64,000 nt of DNA from Massospora cicadina (GCA_022478985.1 JAKSZP010014508.1:179813-243812), one strand, 5' to 3'; numbered from the stretch's first letter, positions 11,800 to 23,559 are shown. Numbers and translations: made by a program. The notes: generated from the sequence alone by a model not told the origin.

Positions 11800-12271
11800 T
11801 TCTGTCAGGATTCGCCATACCTAGATGAAGCCTCTACTTTAGGGTTATGGCTTATCAATAGTGAGTTATTATACTCTGATTTGTGCTCCCCATTCAATTG
11901 GGTTGAGCTATTTTGAGTAAATGTAATTATAAGCTATCAGTTATTAATCCTAATAGCATTTGAACTTTACAATCCATATTAATTTAGGCCAAGGATAAAT
12001 CATAAAGATTATTAATACCTATGTTACCAGCAACTAATGCCAATGGTTTTTCACTAAAAGAGCATTTAATTGCAAATCATCAACTAATAATCTACTTAAC
12101 TCACGCTTATATTAAATCCTCTCTCTCTCATTTTTATCCTAAATACTTTGAGTAATACAAGGCTTTATCCAAATAAACTATTGTTTCTCCTATCCAAGGG
12201 TTTCAGTTCTAGGTTCTTATGACCTTCATTGCAACTAACCCATTGGGAACTTTGGAGAACCTAAAGTAACA
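11800..12271 (+). repeat. Direct repeat, right copy (LTR-like)
   Basis: Partner of 9980-10447. It ends agtaaca at 12271, nine bases before the A2 target-site copy, so A2 landed beside this repeat. Confidence 0.5.
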
Positions 12272-12280
12272 TTTAAATTG

Positions 12281-12285
12281 TTGGC
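12281..12285. repeat. Target-site duplication of A2
   Basis: ttggc immediately left of the A2 3' LTR; the identical ttggc is at 19659-19663 right of the 5' LTR. This fixes A2 as one complete insertion. Confidence 0.92.
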
Positions 12286-13044
12286 TGCAAGAAACCAGCT
12301 TTTCTTTGCTTGCTGGTGCTAAGCTGCCGGTGGTTTTCACAACGGTATTATGAAATTGAAATTAAAAATACTAATAAATATACAAATGATGGGGCTTTTG
12401 AAATTTTATTAGTATAAATGTGGAAAAGAAAAAACTTACCCTCTCAATATTAGACCATTCAATAATTTATTTTCTATCAAGAGTTTATGAAAATACAAAT
12501 TTAGGCGTATGGAATAGCTTGGTAACATCTGAAATAGGTAATATGTTAAATCACCCTATCAGAGCTCAGGTAAATGGGGTCACTTAGGTGAAATGCTGAT
12601 GGAACGGTATTGTTAGATAGAATGTACCCATGTGGTAGTAATTTGATGTAATTCAACCAACCATCTGCTAAAAAAATTTAACCTTTGAGGACCTCCGCAA
12701 CACCTATAAAAAGGGGGGTCCCCACTTAGTTGTTAAATTTAAACTGGCCGTGGCAGGGTGAGAACCACTCAATGGGCGCCCTGGAATATGTCACGTGATT
12801 TTATTAATATGACGTCTATATTTAAAATTTAATAGCCTTTTAGTAGGTGGCAAAGTGTTGCCCCAATTTATAGGGTTTCACCAATAATTGGCCAGAGTCT
12901 TTTGGCCGATATTGTCATTATTCTCAATAAAACAATATTATCATGAGATTGGACATGTAATTGCATGATCATATTTGGTAGATTATGGTAATTCATACCC
13001 AAATCATTTATTTTATTGAAGATTGAGGTGACAATTGTCTAACA
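12286..13044 (-). repeat. 3' LTR of A2 (759 bp)
   Basis: Plus-strand ends tgcaagaaaccagc...gtctaaca, i.e. TG...CA in element orientation. It aligns along its length with 18901-19658. The element-sense TATA candidate is the complement of cctataaaaagg near 12710. Confidence 0.92.
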
Positions 13045-13057
13045 TCACCCCCCTCAA
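13045..13057 (-). other. Polypurine tract of A2
   Basis: On the minus strand a purine run ending GAGGGGGGGTGA sits directly before the 3' LTR, the expected place for plus-strand priming. Confidence 0.75.
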
Positions 13058-13121
13058 GAATGTTGGGGGGAATAGGGCCATAGGAAACGGCCATGTACCC
13101 AATTAATGGTGATATCTATAG

Positions 13122-14137
13122 CTAAAGACTTGATAGTGTACTCGTTTTCTCTCTTGTAAGTGATAGTGAACGTCCCCTCCCAAATTGATCCAAGCTACCG
13201 CTTCTAGGAGTGATGCAATTATGGTAACATAAGACCATATCAGACACTTGAGATGAAGGCAGAGGAGCCTGAAACTCATTGGCAGCTTGTCCCTCTTTAG
13301 TGAAAGTTTTAGCTAGGTTCGTCATAGCCTCATATTGAATCTAAATGATACAGTGAGCTAGTTTTCTCATGGCTTTTTTAGGTTCCTCACCACTAGAGAA
13401 GGCATAATTAGCTAAAAGGGCAAGTATTCCTGGTTCCCGCCCATACAAGACATGGAAGGGAGACATCTTTAAGAACTGGTGATAACTAATCTGGTATGCT
13501 GTAAGAGCACTAGGTAGATATTGATCAAAGTGATAAGGATTAGAGGAGGCCATTTTTCGTAAAATGGAAACCAAGGTTCCATTTGCTCTTTCCATGGTCC
13601 TATTGGTGGAGGAATTATATGGAGTCGAAAATAGCTGTTGAGCTCCCATGGAAGTGTTCAGGATTTTGACTACTCTGGAGGTGAAGTTATTACCATTGTC
13701 GCAGAGTAGTACTTGAGGACACCTATGATGAGTGAAATTGTTTTGATGCAAAAAGATGGCTGTGGCCTTGGCCGTTTAGGCAGGAAGAACCACAGCTTCA
13801 AACCATTTAGTGAAGTGGACATTGCCTATTAAGTTAAATCTGTTTCCACCAGTATTCTGAGGGAGAGGACCTACTAAGCCTAGGCTGACTGTGTGGAAAG
13901 GTTGTTGAGGGGTGTTAATTGATATTGGTATATAGTCTTAAAACTGGATTACTTTTTCCATATGAGACAGGCATCCAAGACTTCAACAATAGTCTTCATA
14001 ATTCCTTCCAGATAATACTGATCTTTAATCCACTCATAAGTCTTCTTGGCTCCTCCATGACTTAAGGTGGAATGAGCTTCCAGGATAACAGGTACACGTT
14101 CTGAGGGCCGAAGGTAAGGGAGCCACTTTGCCTCCAC
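13122..14137 (-). pseudogene. pol: A2 integrase
   Basis: Integrase inserts the cDNA. The N-terminal zinc-binding region is at 13949-14137 (HGGAKKTYEWIKDQYYLEG, then CLIW, where the second Cys of the HHCC finger is lost). The core at 13341-13751 has LLCDNGNNFTS (second catalytic Asp), SSTNRTMERANGTL (catalytic Glu) and the segment ending SPFHVLYGREP. The first catalytic Asp falls in the damaged stretch 13760-13940. The C-terminal tail (13122-13325) continues in another frame. Stops and frameshifts disable it. Confidence 0.85.
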
Positions 14138-14968
14138 TTGCTCTTACAATTTATTCAGTCTTCATTTTGGTGTTGTGGGAGTTCCAGACTAACATTTTCT
14201 GTACACGCTCATCTTCATCCTCCCAGTCATTAGGGGTCATTAAGAGGTCATATAGCCACTCCGCCTCACTATTATCCAGGTGAAGGACTGGAAGTCAAGT
14301 TAACCCATCAACACACATGTGACAGGTTTCAGCATTGTGTTCAATCTTCATGTCATATTGCTGAAGCTTTAGAGATCAGCAAGCTAACCGGCCAGTAGGA
14401 TCTCCATGTTCTGTAACCATTTTAGGGAAGTGTGGTTTGGTACCACAGTGAAGGCGGTCCCAAATAAAAAAGGGCGGTAGAGCTTCACAACTAATAGAAC
14501 GGCAATGCACCCCTTCTCAGTTACACAATAATTGCATTCCACTTTTAACAGCATCTTACTGAAATAGGATAACGTATGATATACACCATTTTCATCTAAT
14601 TGGGCTAAGATGGCCCCAACGGCATAGTCTGATACACCAGTAAACAGGATAAACGGTTTATTGTAATCAGGATGCCTCAGAATAGGACGTTGTTGTAGCA
14701 GTTGTTTCAACGTATCAAAAACGGCCTTATGTTCATCACCTCAATAGTAAGGGGTGTTCTTTATCAATGGGCGAACGAGGGGTTCTCTGAGCTGGGCAAA
14801 ATTGGGAAAAACTGATGGTAATACCCCATCTTCCCTAGAAATACCTGAATATCCCGTAGATTGATAGGGGATGGCATTTTTGAAATTGCTTTAAACTTAT
14901 CTTGCATAGGTTGGATTCCTTCTAGGTAAATGGAGTATCCAAGGAAATACAATGTTCTTTGGAAGAAG

Positions 14969-14973
14969 GTATA
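14969..14973. repeat. Target-site duplication of solo LTR G
   Basis: gtata here is repeated at 15982-15986, flanking the solo LTR inside the A2 RT. Confidence 0.88.
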
Positions 14974-15981
14974 TGTCGTGATTTTAGCCATATGAAATCC
15001 TCCAGTGATTTAGCGTTATTTGGAATGATATAGCCAATCTTGATGGAACGGTTTATTGACTTAATTTCGTGGTATTTAGTTTGATTGCTGGTAGTTACTC
15101 CCCATTTAGGTTGAGCCAAAAATTAATATTCCTCCAAGTTTGGTATTTAGTTCGAATGGGGACAATCAGTGGCCCCAAATTAGTAGAAGGATCACTGGCG
15201 ATTAATAGCTGAGGATGATCCAATCCGTCAACAGAATCAGTAGTCAATGCCAACGGCTATGTGTGGTCTGTTGTGGGATTTCTGGCGGAAAGCTGATGTA
15301 TCACTTCAGATGTTTTCTGCCCGTACTGATTATCCAATGTTGGCAGATACAACAATTATGAGTTGAGGCGTCCAAGGTTGTTTCCAAAGCCTAATTTATT
15401 ATCAAGATAAGTTGAGAATAGATGTCGGTGAGATGCCAAGATATTCCGAGTCAAAGTGAGTGACTGAAGTTGTTTCTGGCACATTATTATCAATTTGAAG
15501 GTCAAATACAAATTTGACATTTATATGGATTATATATTTATATGGTTCACCAGCGACTCAAGGCTGAGGATGAACCAAAACTAATTCAGATATTGGGAAG
15601 GATGGAGCGAGAGGGTTGACTCCAGGGAAGAAATATTGTAGATAAAGAAGAAGAAGAAGAGAAGTGGTTGGCTGGAAGAACCAGCAAAAGAGCTGATAGG
15701 TTGGCGATGGGCGCAGTAGCCCTTTTGTAAATAGTATAAAAACCTGGCGCTTCCCTTTCAATAAACATCTCCCTTTGCCTATTCTACCTTTTTTATAGGT
15801 TTATATTTATTTTGTTGGTTGTAGTTTAGGTTAAAGAGGATCCCTAAAATGGCACGGGTGACATGCCAAGGGGTTAGCTGGCACTGCTAGCCCTGACGCC
15901 TAAGGTAAAATGGCAAGGGCTGACCAGTCTTCATACTGGTTAACCTGTCAACTAGTTGAGCCCAAAGTCGATTTTCCAACA
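14974..15981 (+). repeat. Solo LTR, family G (1008 bp)
   Basis: Starts tgtcgtgatttt and ends ttttccaaca (TG...CA), flanked by the 5-bp TSD GTATA, and interrupts the A2 RT. Plus orientation is inferred from a TATA-like agtataaaaacc (about 15730) followed by an aataaa signal (about 15760). No internal region is present, so it arose by recombination between LTRs. Subterminal motifs link it to the mosaic at 9528-12280. Confidence 0.85.
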
Positions 15982-17099
15982 GTATACTTTGAGGGCTTCA
16001 ACTTAATATTTGACTTAAGTATCCATTGAAACACTTCCTTCAGGTGATCAAGATGTTCTTTGAAGGTTCGTGAGAACACTATGATGTAATCAAGATATAC
16101 GATGACACAAGTTAACTTAAGGTACTGCAAAATATAGTCCATCGCATGCTGAAAAGATGCAGGTGCATTACACAACTTTTGAGGTAATTGGGTTGTTTGG
16201 AAGAGACCCTCACTTCAAATGAAAGCACAATTCTCCTGTTCTTCAGGGGAAAGGGCCATTTTCCAATATCTTCTAGCCAAGTTCATGGCAGAAAAGAAGT
16301 TAGATCCAAAGAGTTGGGCCAGGGCGTCATCAATGCAGGGTATAGGATAGCTATCCTTTTTCTTATGATTATTTAACTTTTGGTAGTCCATGACTATCTG
16401 ATGACCTCCATTCTTCACTTTGATTAGCAAAAGGGGGAATGCCAAGGGCTTTGTGAAAAAACTAATAACCCCGCGTCTAGAAAGCTGATGAAGCTCCATC
16501 CTCATCTGTTGTTCTTCCACCTTTGACTTACGATAAGATTTGGACCTAATAGGACGGACATCACCCACATCAATGGATTGACACCATCCTTTCAAGTAGC
16601 CATAGTCATTATCTGATTTGCGAATTATGTCGCTATATTTGTCTAATAAAGTATGAACTTTTCCAGTTCATCTGGGGTCATCTCATCCGAAATATGAACA
16701 TTGGGCAGGGTACACACCAGGTATACTTGTGCAAGCCCAAATCCGCCATAGAGCCAATGGAGTGGATATGCTCAATGTACTCTACTGGAATTAGGAAGCC
16801 TCTGCCAATTTCATGGGATTTTCATATGACCATGCCTTTTCCGGTGAGGTTTCCAAGCAGAAAGGTAATAGACCTCTGGTAGGCTGGGTCTAGTATCCCA
16901 GGAAGTACCTGAGGCTTCAAGGGGTTGGCACGCTTAAGACTTATAATATGCAACAACTAGTGGTGTGGGACTTGGAGTGTAATTTTAGTGTCAGCCAATC
17001 ATTGTCCACATGGCTTAATTAAGACCTCTTCTTCAGCATAGAAAAAGATTCTGTCCCTAGCATCAACTGATTCAGGAAATTTCTTTATTTTGCACCCAG

Positions 17100-17560
17100 A
17101 GGTGGAATAAGGTAAAGTTATAGCTGAAAAGGGGTATTTGACCAGCCTAGAGTATTTGTGCTTGCTGGGTTCTTTATGGGATAAGACTAAAGGGACTTAA
17201 TAGTTAAGCAACGAGAGGAAACCTTGCTTCATATTGATTATTCTCTCATACTCAATCATAAATTGAGTGCCAATGAGCATAAAATATGCGTTGTTGTCCA
17301 AAGCTACACCAGGGGCTGATAGGATAAGCTTCCCAATTTAAATGGGAAGTGAAGAGTATGACCTGATATTACAGGTAATGTTGGATCCTGCGGTTCCAAA
17401 TTCTTGCGTTTACTCCAAGTCATGCGCTATCTTTATCTTCTTAATAAGCTTTGTAAGGATCATGTTAACTGATGAGCCAGTATCCAAGATGGTCATTATT
17501 CGGGATTTTTAAATAACCACTTTAAGTGAGTGTTCCTCCAAGTTAAAATGACAAAGCTAA
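17100..17560 (-). pseudogene. pol: A2 aspartic protease
   Basis: Minus-strand reading gives RIMTILDTGSSVNMI with the catalytic D-T-G-S at 17473-17484 intact, then LTKLIKKIKIAHDLE, as in Gypsy proteases that process Gag-Pol. A stop follows the DLE and others lie upstream; downstream (17150-17400) the frame reads towards the RT with further stops. Confidence 0.75.
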
Positions 17561-17589
17561 GACCTCCCCAAGCTGGATTTGGAGGTTAA

Positions 17590-18850
17590 TTTTTGAGCAG
17601 TCTCGGGGTAATTATCCAATATGGTTTTCATGGGATGGACCCACTGAAGAGGTCAAATCAAGCTTACTAAGAATTGATCACCATCGCTGGCAGCGTCAAT
17701 AACTTTTGGACACCCTAGAATTTGGTTGAGGTAAGTTTACTTAGGTATGATAGACTCGTCTAGTTTTCCAGCGTTCAAGTGATCAGAAACTTCTACTTCC
17801 GCAGGGGCTCCCTTTATATAGTACCCAATGTCGTCGTAACCCCCTCATATTCATCCCCAAGGGTATTCTCAACCACTGGCAAGGCCGCAATGGAATTAGG
17901 GGATACAGCCACATGAGGTGGGGTAGTTATCCGCTGACCATACTTCTTTTCAGTAAGCCCTTTATTGTCACAGGGGTTACCCTTGGGGCGAGCAACTACC
18001 AGCTTAGCTAAAGAGGAAAGCACAGCAGCTTTTGTGAGCATAAGCGGGAGCAATATCAACTACTTTACAGGTCTCCAATTTACACAAGGACGTGTTATCC
18101 TTTTTAAGTCGCACTGAGGAAGCAGGTTTCGCAGGGAGGATAGACACAGGTGGGCTCACTCCCAACTGTTCAACAGGTGGAAGCTCCCCAGGGATTAGAG
18201 CTGTAGGTTTCACCTCAGCTTCATTTATTGTGGCACAGTATTGTAATTTGCCAACATCTAGCAGAGCCTTACTTATGTCATGGATGTTATGAAGTGGCGT
18301 TTCACTGAGATTATATGGCTAGCTAGAGAAGGTTGTGAGGCTAACCCAGTTATCATGGCGGCGATAGCATCATCCAGGGTTAGTATGAAAGACGTGGACA
18401 GCCTTTATGCAGTGAGTTAAAATCACTCAGCAAAGACGACAGTTGGTTTGACCTCATACATGCTATCGCGCATAAAGGCTTGTTTATCCCTGTGTAAACT
18501 CTGCTTTGATCCGAATTTAAACAAAAGAGCCTCCTTTACCTCTGCCCAGGTATGCAGAGGAGCCATATGAGGAACTATCATCTCTTGAGCTATGCGACTT
18601 AAGCAAGTAAGGATATATTGAACTTTTTGCTTATCCGTTGCGCCATACATGGTAGCTTCATAAACATAAAAATAGGAAACAATGCTTCCTTCGCCAGGGG
18701 TATATTTCTCTTAAAAGGGGTTTGAATGGGCGCTGCTTAAGCTCTTTGAGATGGGGGTAGAGCGCTTGCTAGTTACTTTTCCATAGTAATTAGACGTGAA
18801 TTATTTTGAAGAGGAAAAGTGGGAGGGTTACTCATGGTTAAAGCCTCCAT
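17590..18850 (-). pseudogene. gag: A2 gag
   Basis: Starts at an ATG at 18850 (MEALTMSNPPTFPLQ), about 30 bases inside the PBS. A retrotransposon-gag-like core at 18423-18650 contains RIAQEMIVPHMAPLHTWAEV and KFGSKQSLHRDKQAFMRDSM. The Pro/Thr-rich C-terminal segment (17814-18213) has no recognisable CCHC knuckle. It matches the A1 gag at 1257-1900. Stops interrupt it at several places. Confidence 0.75.
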
Positions 18851-18878
18851 TTTAACAATTTTAGTGGTTTACAGGGTA

Positions 18879-18897
18879 GCCCCTGTAGTGAGCACCA
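18879..18897 (-). other. Primer-binding site of A2
   Basis: Minus strand TGGTGCTCACTACAGGGGC three bases inside the 5' LTR. Complementary to a tRNA 3' end ...TGTAGTGAGCACCA. Confidence 0.8.
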
Positions 18898-18900
18898 CTT

Positions 18901-19658
18901 TGTAGGGAACCAGCTACTTCTGTGCTCGCTGGTATTAAACGCCGCTTGCTTCCACAACAGGTTTATGAAATTGAAATTAAAAATACTAATAAAATAAAAA
19001 GATATAGCTTATGCAATTTTATTAGTATAAGTGTGGGAAGAGGAGAAAAACGTACCCTCAATATTAGACCATTCCATATTTAATTTTATATCAAGACTTA
19101 AGGGAAACACAAAGTTAAGCATTTGGAATAGCTTGGTAACATCTGAAATATGTAATATGTTAAATCGCCCTATTTGAGCTCATGTAATTGGGGTCACTTA
19201 GGTGAAATGCTGATGGAACAGTATTGTTAGGCAGAATGTACCCATGTGGTAATGATTTGATGTACTTCAACTAATCACCATATGCTAAAATAATTGCACC
19301 TTTAGGGACCTCCGCCACACCTATAAAAAGGGGGTCCCCGCTTAGTTATTATATTTGAACTGACCGTGACAGGGGAAGAACCACTCAATGGGTGCTGCAG
19401 AGTATGCCATGTGATTGGAGTAATCCAACTGCTAGATTTAAAATTAATAGCCTTTTATTAGGTGGCAATTTGTTGCCCCAATTTTTAGGGTTTCCCCAAT
19501 AATTGGCCAGGGTCTTTTGGCCGATAATGTTGTTATTCTCATTCAAAAGAATATTACTATGATATTGGTCATGTAATTGCCCAATTGTATTTGGTAATTT
19601 GGGGGTATTTTTCCCCAAAATATTTTTTTGTCAAAGTCAAGGTGGCAAATGTCTGACA
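18901..19658 (-). repeat. 5' LTR of A2 (758 bp)
   Basis: Plus-strand ends tgtagggaacc...gtctgaca. Aligned with 12286-13044 throughout; the two differ at many scattered sites, so the insertion is not recent. Confidence 0.93.
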
Positions 19659-19663
19659 TTGGC

Positions 19664-20680
19664 CTAAGGTTCCCCTCATCCCAACAACCTTAATATGGGA
19701 TTCAATAAAATGTCTAATTATCACAGAATTATCTGATTTTTTTCAACGCTAAACTCTTCAGATTCTGAGATTAGGATGGGTTTGGTATAAGAAATAGGTT
19801 GGTAAAGGCACATGTCAAGTGGAAAGGGGCAAACGGCCACACATCTCTTGTATAGGGTAAGCCCTAGGTTGGAAATCTGATTGAGAGGTAGGGTCTTGTG
19901 GTTGAACATTTTTTAGTTCTGAAAGTTTGCATAAGCCTGTCTAACTTGATAAACCGATGCTGCGGAGCTTACACATACCCTAAAGAGGGATGTTAGCTTT
20001 ATAGTAGGGCAGGAAAGAACTAAAAGGGAGCTTAGTAACTTGCCTACTCCTAGAACTTTGCAGAAACTCTTAACTGGTTATGTTGGTTAGAGTGTAGTAA
20101 GTTTTTGAGACTTTAATAGGTTTGAATCTCATCATAAAAATTTTGATAGTATGCATTATAGACAAGTGATAGTCCAAACTGATGGTACTGATTTTAAACA
20201 TTTTTCATTTGACTAATGAACTATTACAGCCAATTGTGAGAACCCATTCTTCATAAGATATTGGTTGAACCAGCCTCAGGGACTTAAAGATCTGGGGGCT
20301 TGATCCACGATCTGTACTAGTATAAACAACCTGATCTAAATTATAAGGATAAATTGGGCTTATATGGGGTTATGAGCAGGGTTGTATACTTTCTTGATCA
20401 TATTTATTGACCATGCCATAATTGAGGTGAGCCTTAAGGTCCTTATGGAGGATTTTAAACTGAGCTACCTCCCTTCACACCCCTTCAATCATTTTTAACA
20501 AAGTAGAAGAGGAGAAAAGGGGAATAGGGGTAGTATCTTTGTAGGATAGGGCAGTAACCATCACTTATCTACCACATTATATAGAGCACTGAACTGGAAA
20601 AGAGGATTACTGGAGGCTTGGGCCTTTTCTTATGCCTGTAAAGATTTTTTACAATCCAGCTAAGGACTGATCATTTGAAC
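19664..20680. other. AT-rich region, nothing certain
   Basis: No conserved ORF or repeat identified. It lies just upstream of the plus-strand Gypsy relic and may hold its eroded 5' pol region, but no motif supports that. Confidence 0.3.
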
Positions 20681-20689
20681 TTACACATG

Positions 20690-21892
20690 TAACTTCCATT
20701 AAGCCATAGACAATATTGAGTGATCCATAGTTCTATGGCGTTCAGTATATAGATGATATAAACTTATTGAGAACTTTTATTGAGCGCCTTTATCACATGG
20801 AGGTAATCTTCTGCTGACCTGCCAAGGCAGATCTCAGAATCAGCCAAGAAAGCTTACCTTCTACAGAAACAATAAAAATACATGGGGTTTGTCATTAACA
20901 AGCTCATCCTATGGCCCTATTAAGCTAAGATTAAAGCAATTGAAAAATGAAACAGCCAAGTAACAAGTGATAAATGTAGGTTTTTCTTGGGATTATTGGC
21001 TACTATTGTCAGTTTAACAGGTTAATTAGTATATAGGAGAAATACTTAAATACTTCTTAAAATGGCGTATAAACTTGAGTAGATTGCAAACTTCAGTTAG
21101 CCTTTTATAAACTAAGTACTTGCCTTTCAAAAATGCTAATAATAATATGCCCAGATTTTGATATAACTTTTATCATTAATTTAGATGCTCATTTATTGCT
21201 TTAGGGGTGGTGATATTTCAAACCAATGATGAGAGTGCCTAACAAAGGGTTGTCTTACTGTAGCAAAACTAAATATGCACATAAATAATTTCTTATTTAC
21301 CAAAAAAGTGTGTTTATCAGCAATATACACTTTCTAAACATTCTGAGTGTATCAATATTAAATACCCTTCAAGGTAGTAGCAGACCATGACTCACTCTGA
21401 TTTTCATGATCTTAACGAGCTTGAGGGGCGTCTGGCTTATAAGATTATGAAGTTACAAGTATGTTTTTTAATATAGATATTCTCCAACACTAAACATCAA
21501 ATTCTGACTGCTTATCTTGCATGCACGCCATAATAATATTTACTGACATGGCGTATATTTATTTGATACCATGTTGAGCCAGTAATATGCTAACAAACCT
21601 TAGGAGTTGTAATATTCTTAAAAATCGAGGAAGGACAACATTTTTATTGATGGGAAGCTACTTAAAAACATAGATGATTGTGAAGATTGAATACCATTAC
21701 ACACATAAGGTTTACCTAATTTTTGGGGCCTATATAGGTCATAGGCATGGGAGATTCAAGAAGATGTACAAGAAGTTGAGTAAACTTTATTTCTGGGAGT
21801 TCCTGCACTATGCATACCACAAGACTATAATTTCTGCAATGCTTGTCAAGCAGAATTTATTATTGGAAGGTCATCACATATCAATTAGTTAA
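20690..21892 (+). pseudogene. pol: Very old plus-strand Gypsy pol relic
   Basis: Short recognisable islands in the right order and on one strand: RT palm near 20740 (QYIDDINLL), RT thumb near 20875-20990 (KYMGFVINK, KIKAI, FLGLL), RNase H start near 21185 (FIALGVVIFQ) and an integrase zinc-binding-like peptide at 21674-21892 (RHGRFKKMYKKLSKLYFWEF). Every block is separated by stops and frameshifts. It is the most decayed Gypsy element here and cannot be assigned to a family. Confidence 0.6.
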
Positions 21893-22452
21893 GAAAAACC
21901 TTTCTTGGAACATTGCCTCCATCATATTGTAGCCACCTACTAAATAGGGTTGGCCCTTTTAATATACCATAATAACAATAGACCGCTTCATCAAGCAGAA
22001 GACCAAGCCAATAAAAAATTTAGGTACCATAATGACATCCATTTTTTTTAGTACTAGACGGTCCCAACCTGAGGGGATTCATCAATGTATAATGACATTT
22101 ATATTCATTTTTAAGTATTGTTATCAATATGGACGTTCACAATTATTTTGAACAAACAACGGGACTAATTTTATGTCTCCTAAAATCCCAAAAATTAATG
22201 ATAAAATAAAAAAATTAAGGGGTGCAGTGGCTTACCACCTTAAGACTGATGAAAACATGAATTAGGTAAACATAACCCTCATTGATATCCTGCAGAAGTA
22301 AACATGGGAAAACTAATAAACTGGACCCTCTTAGTTCCCTCTGCATTTTTTTTATATCATCACCCTTCATTATCTACATGAAGGTTTCAATTCCAGCTAC
22401 TATACAGCTATCATTACACGTAACCTACTATTATAAATTTTTTATCCATGAA

Positions 22453-22600
22453 GAGAATATAAGTTACATCGATGAATCCCCCCTTGGGTTAGGACCATCT
22501 AGTACTAAAAAAAAGAGAATATAAGTTAATACATGGCGGCTACCCCTTTTGGGTTGAGCACCACTAGTGCTAAAAAAAGAGAATATAAGCTCAACAATTT
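22453..22600 (+). repeat. Tandem repeat, about 63 bp, 2.3 units
   Basis: Units start gagaatataag at 22453, 22515 and 22579 and end in an A-run. Unit lengths are 62 and 64 bp; the third is partial. Between starts and A-runs the units share a segment like ccttttgggttgagcacc. Confidence 0.7.
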
Positions 22601-22639
22601 AACACTAAAAACTCATGCAGAAAAATCTATCCTCAAGGC

Positions 22640-23541
22640 AAAGCATACTCCAATGCACTATATTGTTTAAAGTATTAAAAATGTTCAGCTTCACCTTAGT
22701 CTAGGTGAAGCCTTACCTTTATGATTTCAATTCAAATATATTTTTATAACTGATGTTGACTCATTTATCATTGCTGTTGACATCAGTTTATATTTACTAT
22801 TTGATATTTTTAATCAAAATTAAGGCTCAAGGTTATTATGATAATTGACGCAACAAGTTCTATTGGGCCTTAATCCCCACAATCACTGATATTATTATAT
22901 TTTAAGCACTAATCAATCTCACATAAAAAAGCCAAGCTAAGACCCAACAAATTCTGGATAAATCTCCCTGTTAGTGCTATAAAATCTGATGAGATAGATA
23001 GGAATGTCTGAGTTTACCTAATATTATCCTTAAAAACCCATAGTTGTATCCAATGTTTGACTCCTCCAAGCACTCCATTAACCACATTATACCATAATTT
23101 TGCCTTACTATCTATTAGTTTCCTAATGCAGATAATGGAAAACACTTGAATTTATTATATTACTTGATCTCAGTACAACCTTTTATAATGAATCCTGATC
23201 TACTCTACTCTGAACTTGGACTGTGCCATCACCTCCTGCATTTATGTATCTCCTTTACCCTCACATGTGGTATTCACTTATCACTCATCACATTACTGAC
23301 TTTTCTTTGGGACATAAAATAGTTTGAACTTTTTCATAATAAAGGAAATTTTACAAAAATATATTTATTGTTAGTAAAGTTCATTTCTCTAGGACGGGAA
23401 TATCTCAGCCCTACAAAAACTGCTAGGAACCTAGAAACTTTGAAGAAAATTAAATTTCAACCCAATTTGTCCAACGTAGGCACATCTGAGTAGTTAATCG
23501 ATTATCCCCTAACTTTTTGTCAATAGTAGCAAAGCTGAGAG
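22640..23541 (+). repeat. LTR-like relic
   Basis: Non-coding AT-rich block ending just before a PBS-like sequence. It contains a TATA-like ctataaaatc at about 22978 and an aataaa signal near 23337, spaced as in U3-R-U5. The left end is unknown and no partner LTR was found. It also contains an inverted repeat at 22748-22790 (aactgatgt...acatcagtt). Confidence 0.4.
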
Positions 23542-23559
23542 TAGTGCTCACTACAGGGA
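23542..23559 (+). other. Primer-binding-site-like sequence
   Basis: TAGTGCTCACTACAGGGA differs from the A2 PBS only by a G to A at the second base (and its last base), suggesting the 5' end of an eroded plus-strand LTR element. Confidence 0.5.

Larger units (their letters stand above)
9528..12280. repeat. Mosaic of old LTR-like repeats, no coding
   Basis: AT-rich, non-coding. It contains a clear direct-repeat pair (about 9980-10447 and 11800-12271) and scattered short variants of a motif such as ccagcaactaaggctgagga (near 10990), related to ccagcgactcaaggctgagg in the solo LTR G (15549). Motifs resembling tgctccccattcaattggg recur at about 10062, 11045 and 11884. I interpret it as eroded copies of LTR family G or a non-autonomous LTR element. 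No ORF of note. Confidence 0.5.
14384..16595 (-). pseudogene. pol: A2 reverse transcriptase-RNase H, split by a solo LTR
   Basis: RT fingers and palm at 16215-16595 (SRRGVISFF, LLLIKVKNGG, MDYQKLN, YPIPCIDDALAQL) and 15948-16175 (CNAPASFQHAMD, YLDYIIVFS). The catalytic box YLDD is YLDY, so the second Asp is lost. The thumb (14991-14764: FLGYSIYLEG, RDIQVFLGKMGYY) is separated from the palm by the solo LTR at 14974-15981; removing it rejoins the family pattern. RNase H at 14384-14710 starts PFILFTGVSDYAVGAILAQLD and keeps CVTEKGCIAVL and TVVPNHTSLKWL. Confidence 0.9.
12286..19658 (-). mobile_element. Complete Ty3/Gypsy element A2 (7373 bp)
   Basis: Minus-strand element with LTRs at 18901-19658 (5') and 12286-13044 (3'), 5-bp TSD TTGGC, PBS 18879-18897 and polypurine tract 13045-13057. 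Internal order in transcription direction: gag (18850), linker, protease (DTGS, 17473-17484), RT (16595 to 14764, interrupted by a solo LTR at 14974-15981), RNase H (14710-14384), integrase (14137-13341) and a C-terminal tail (13325-13122). The order PR-RT-RH-IN is that of Ty3/Gypsy. No chromodomain was seen. All ORFs are fragmented. Confidence 0.95.

Noticed and set aside
21674..21892. Independent 72-residue gene
   Set aside because: It fits the integrase zinc-binding segment and lies in order after RT and RNase H islands of the same relic.
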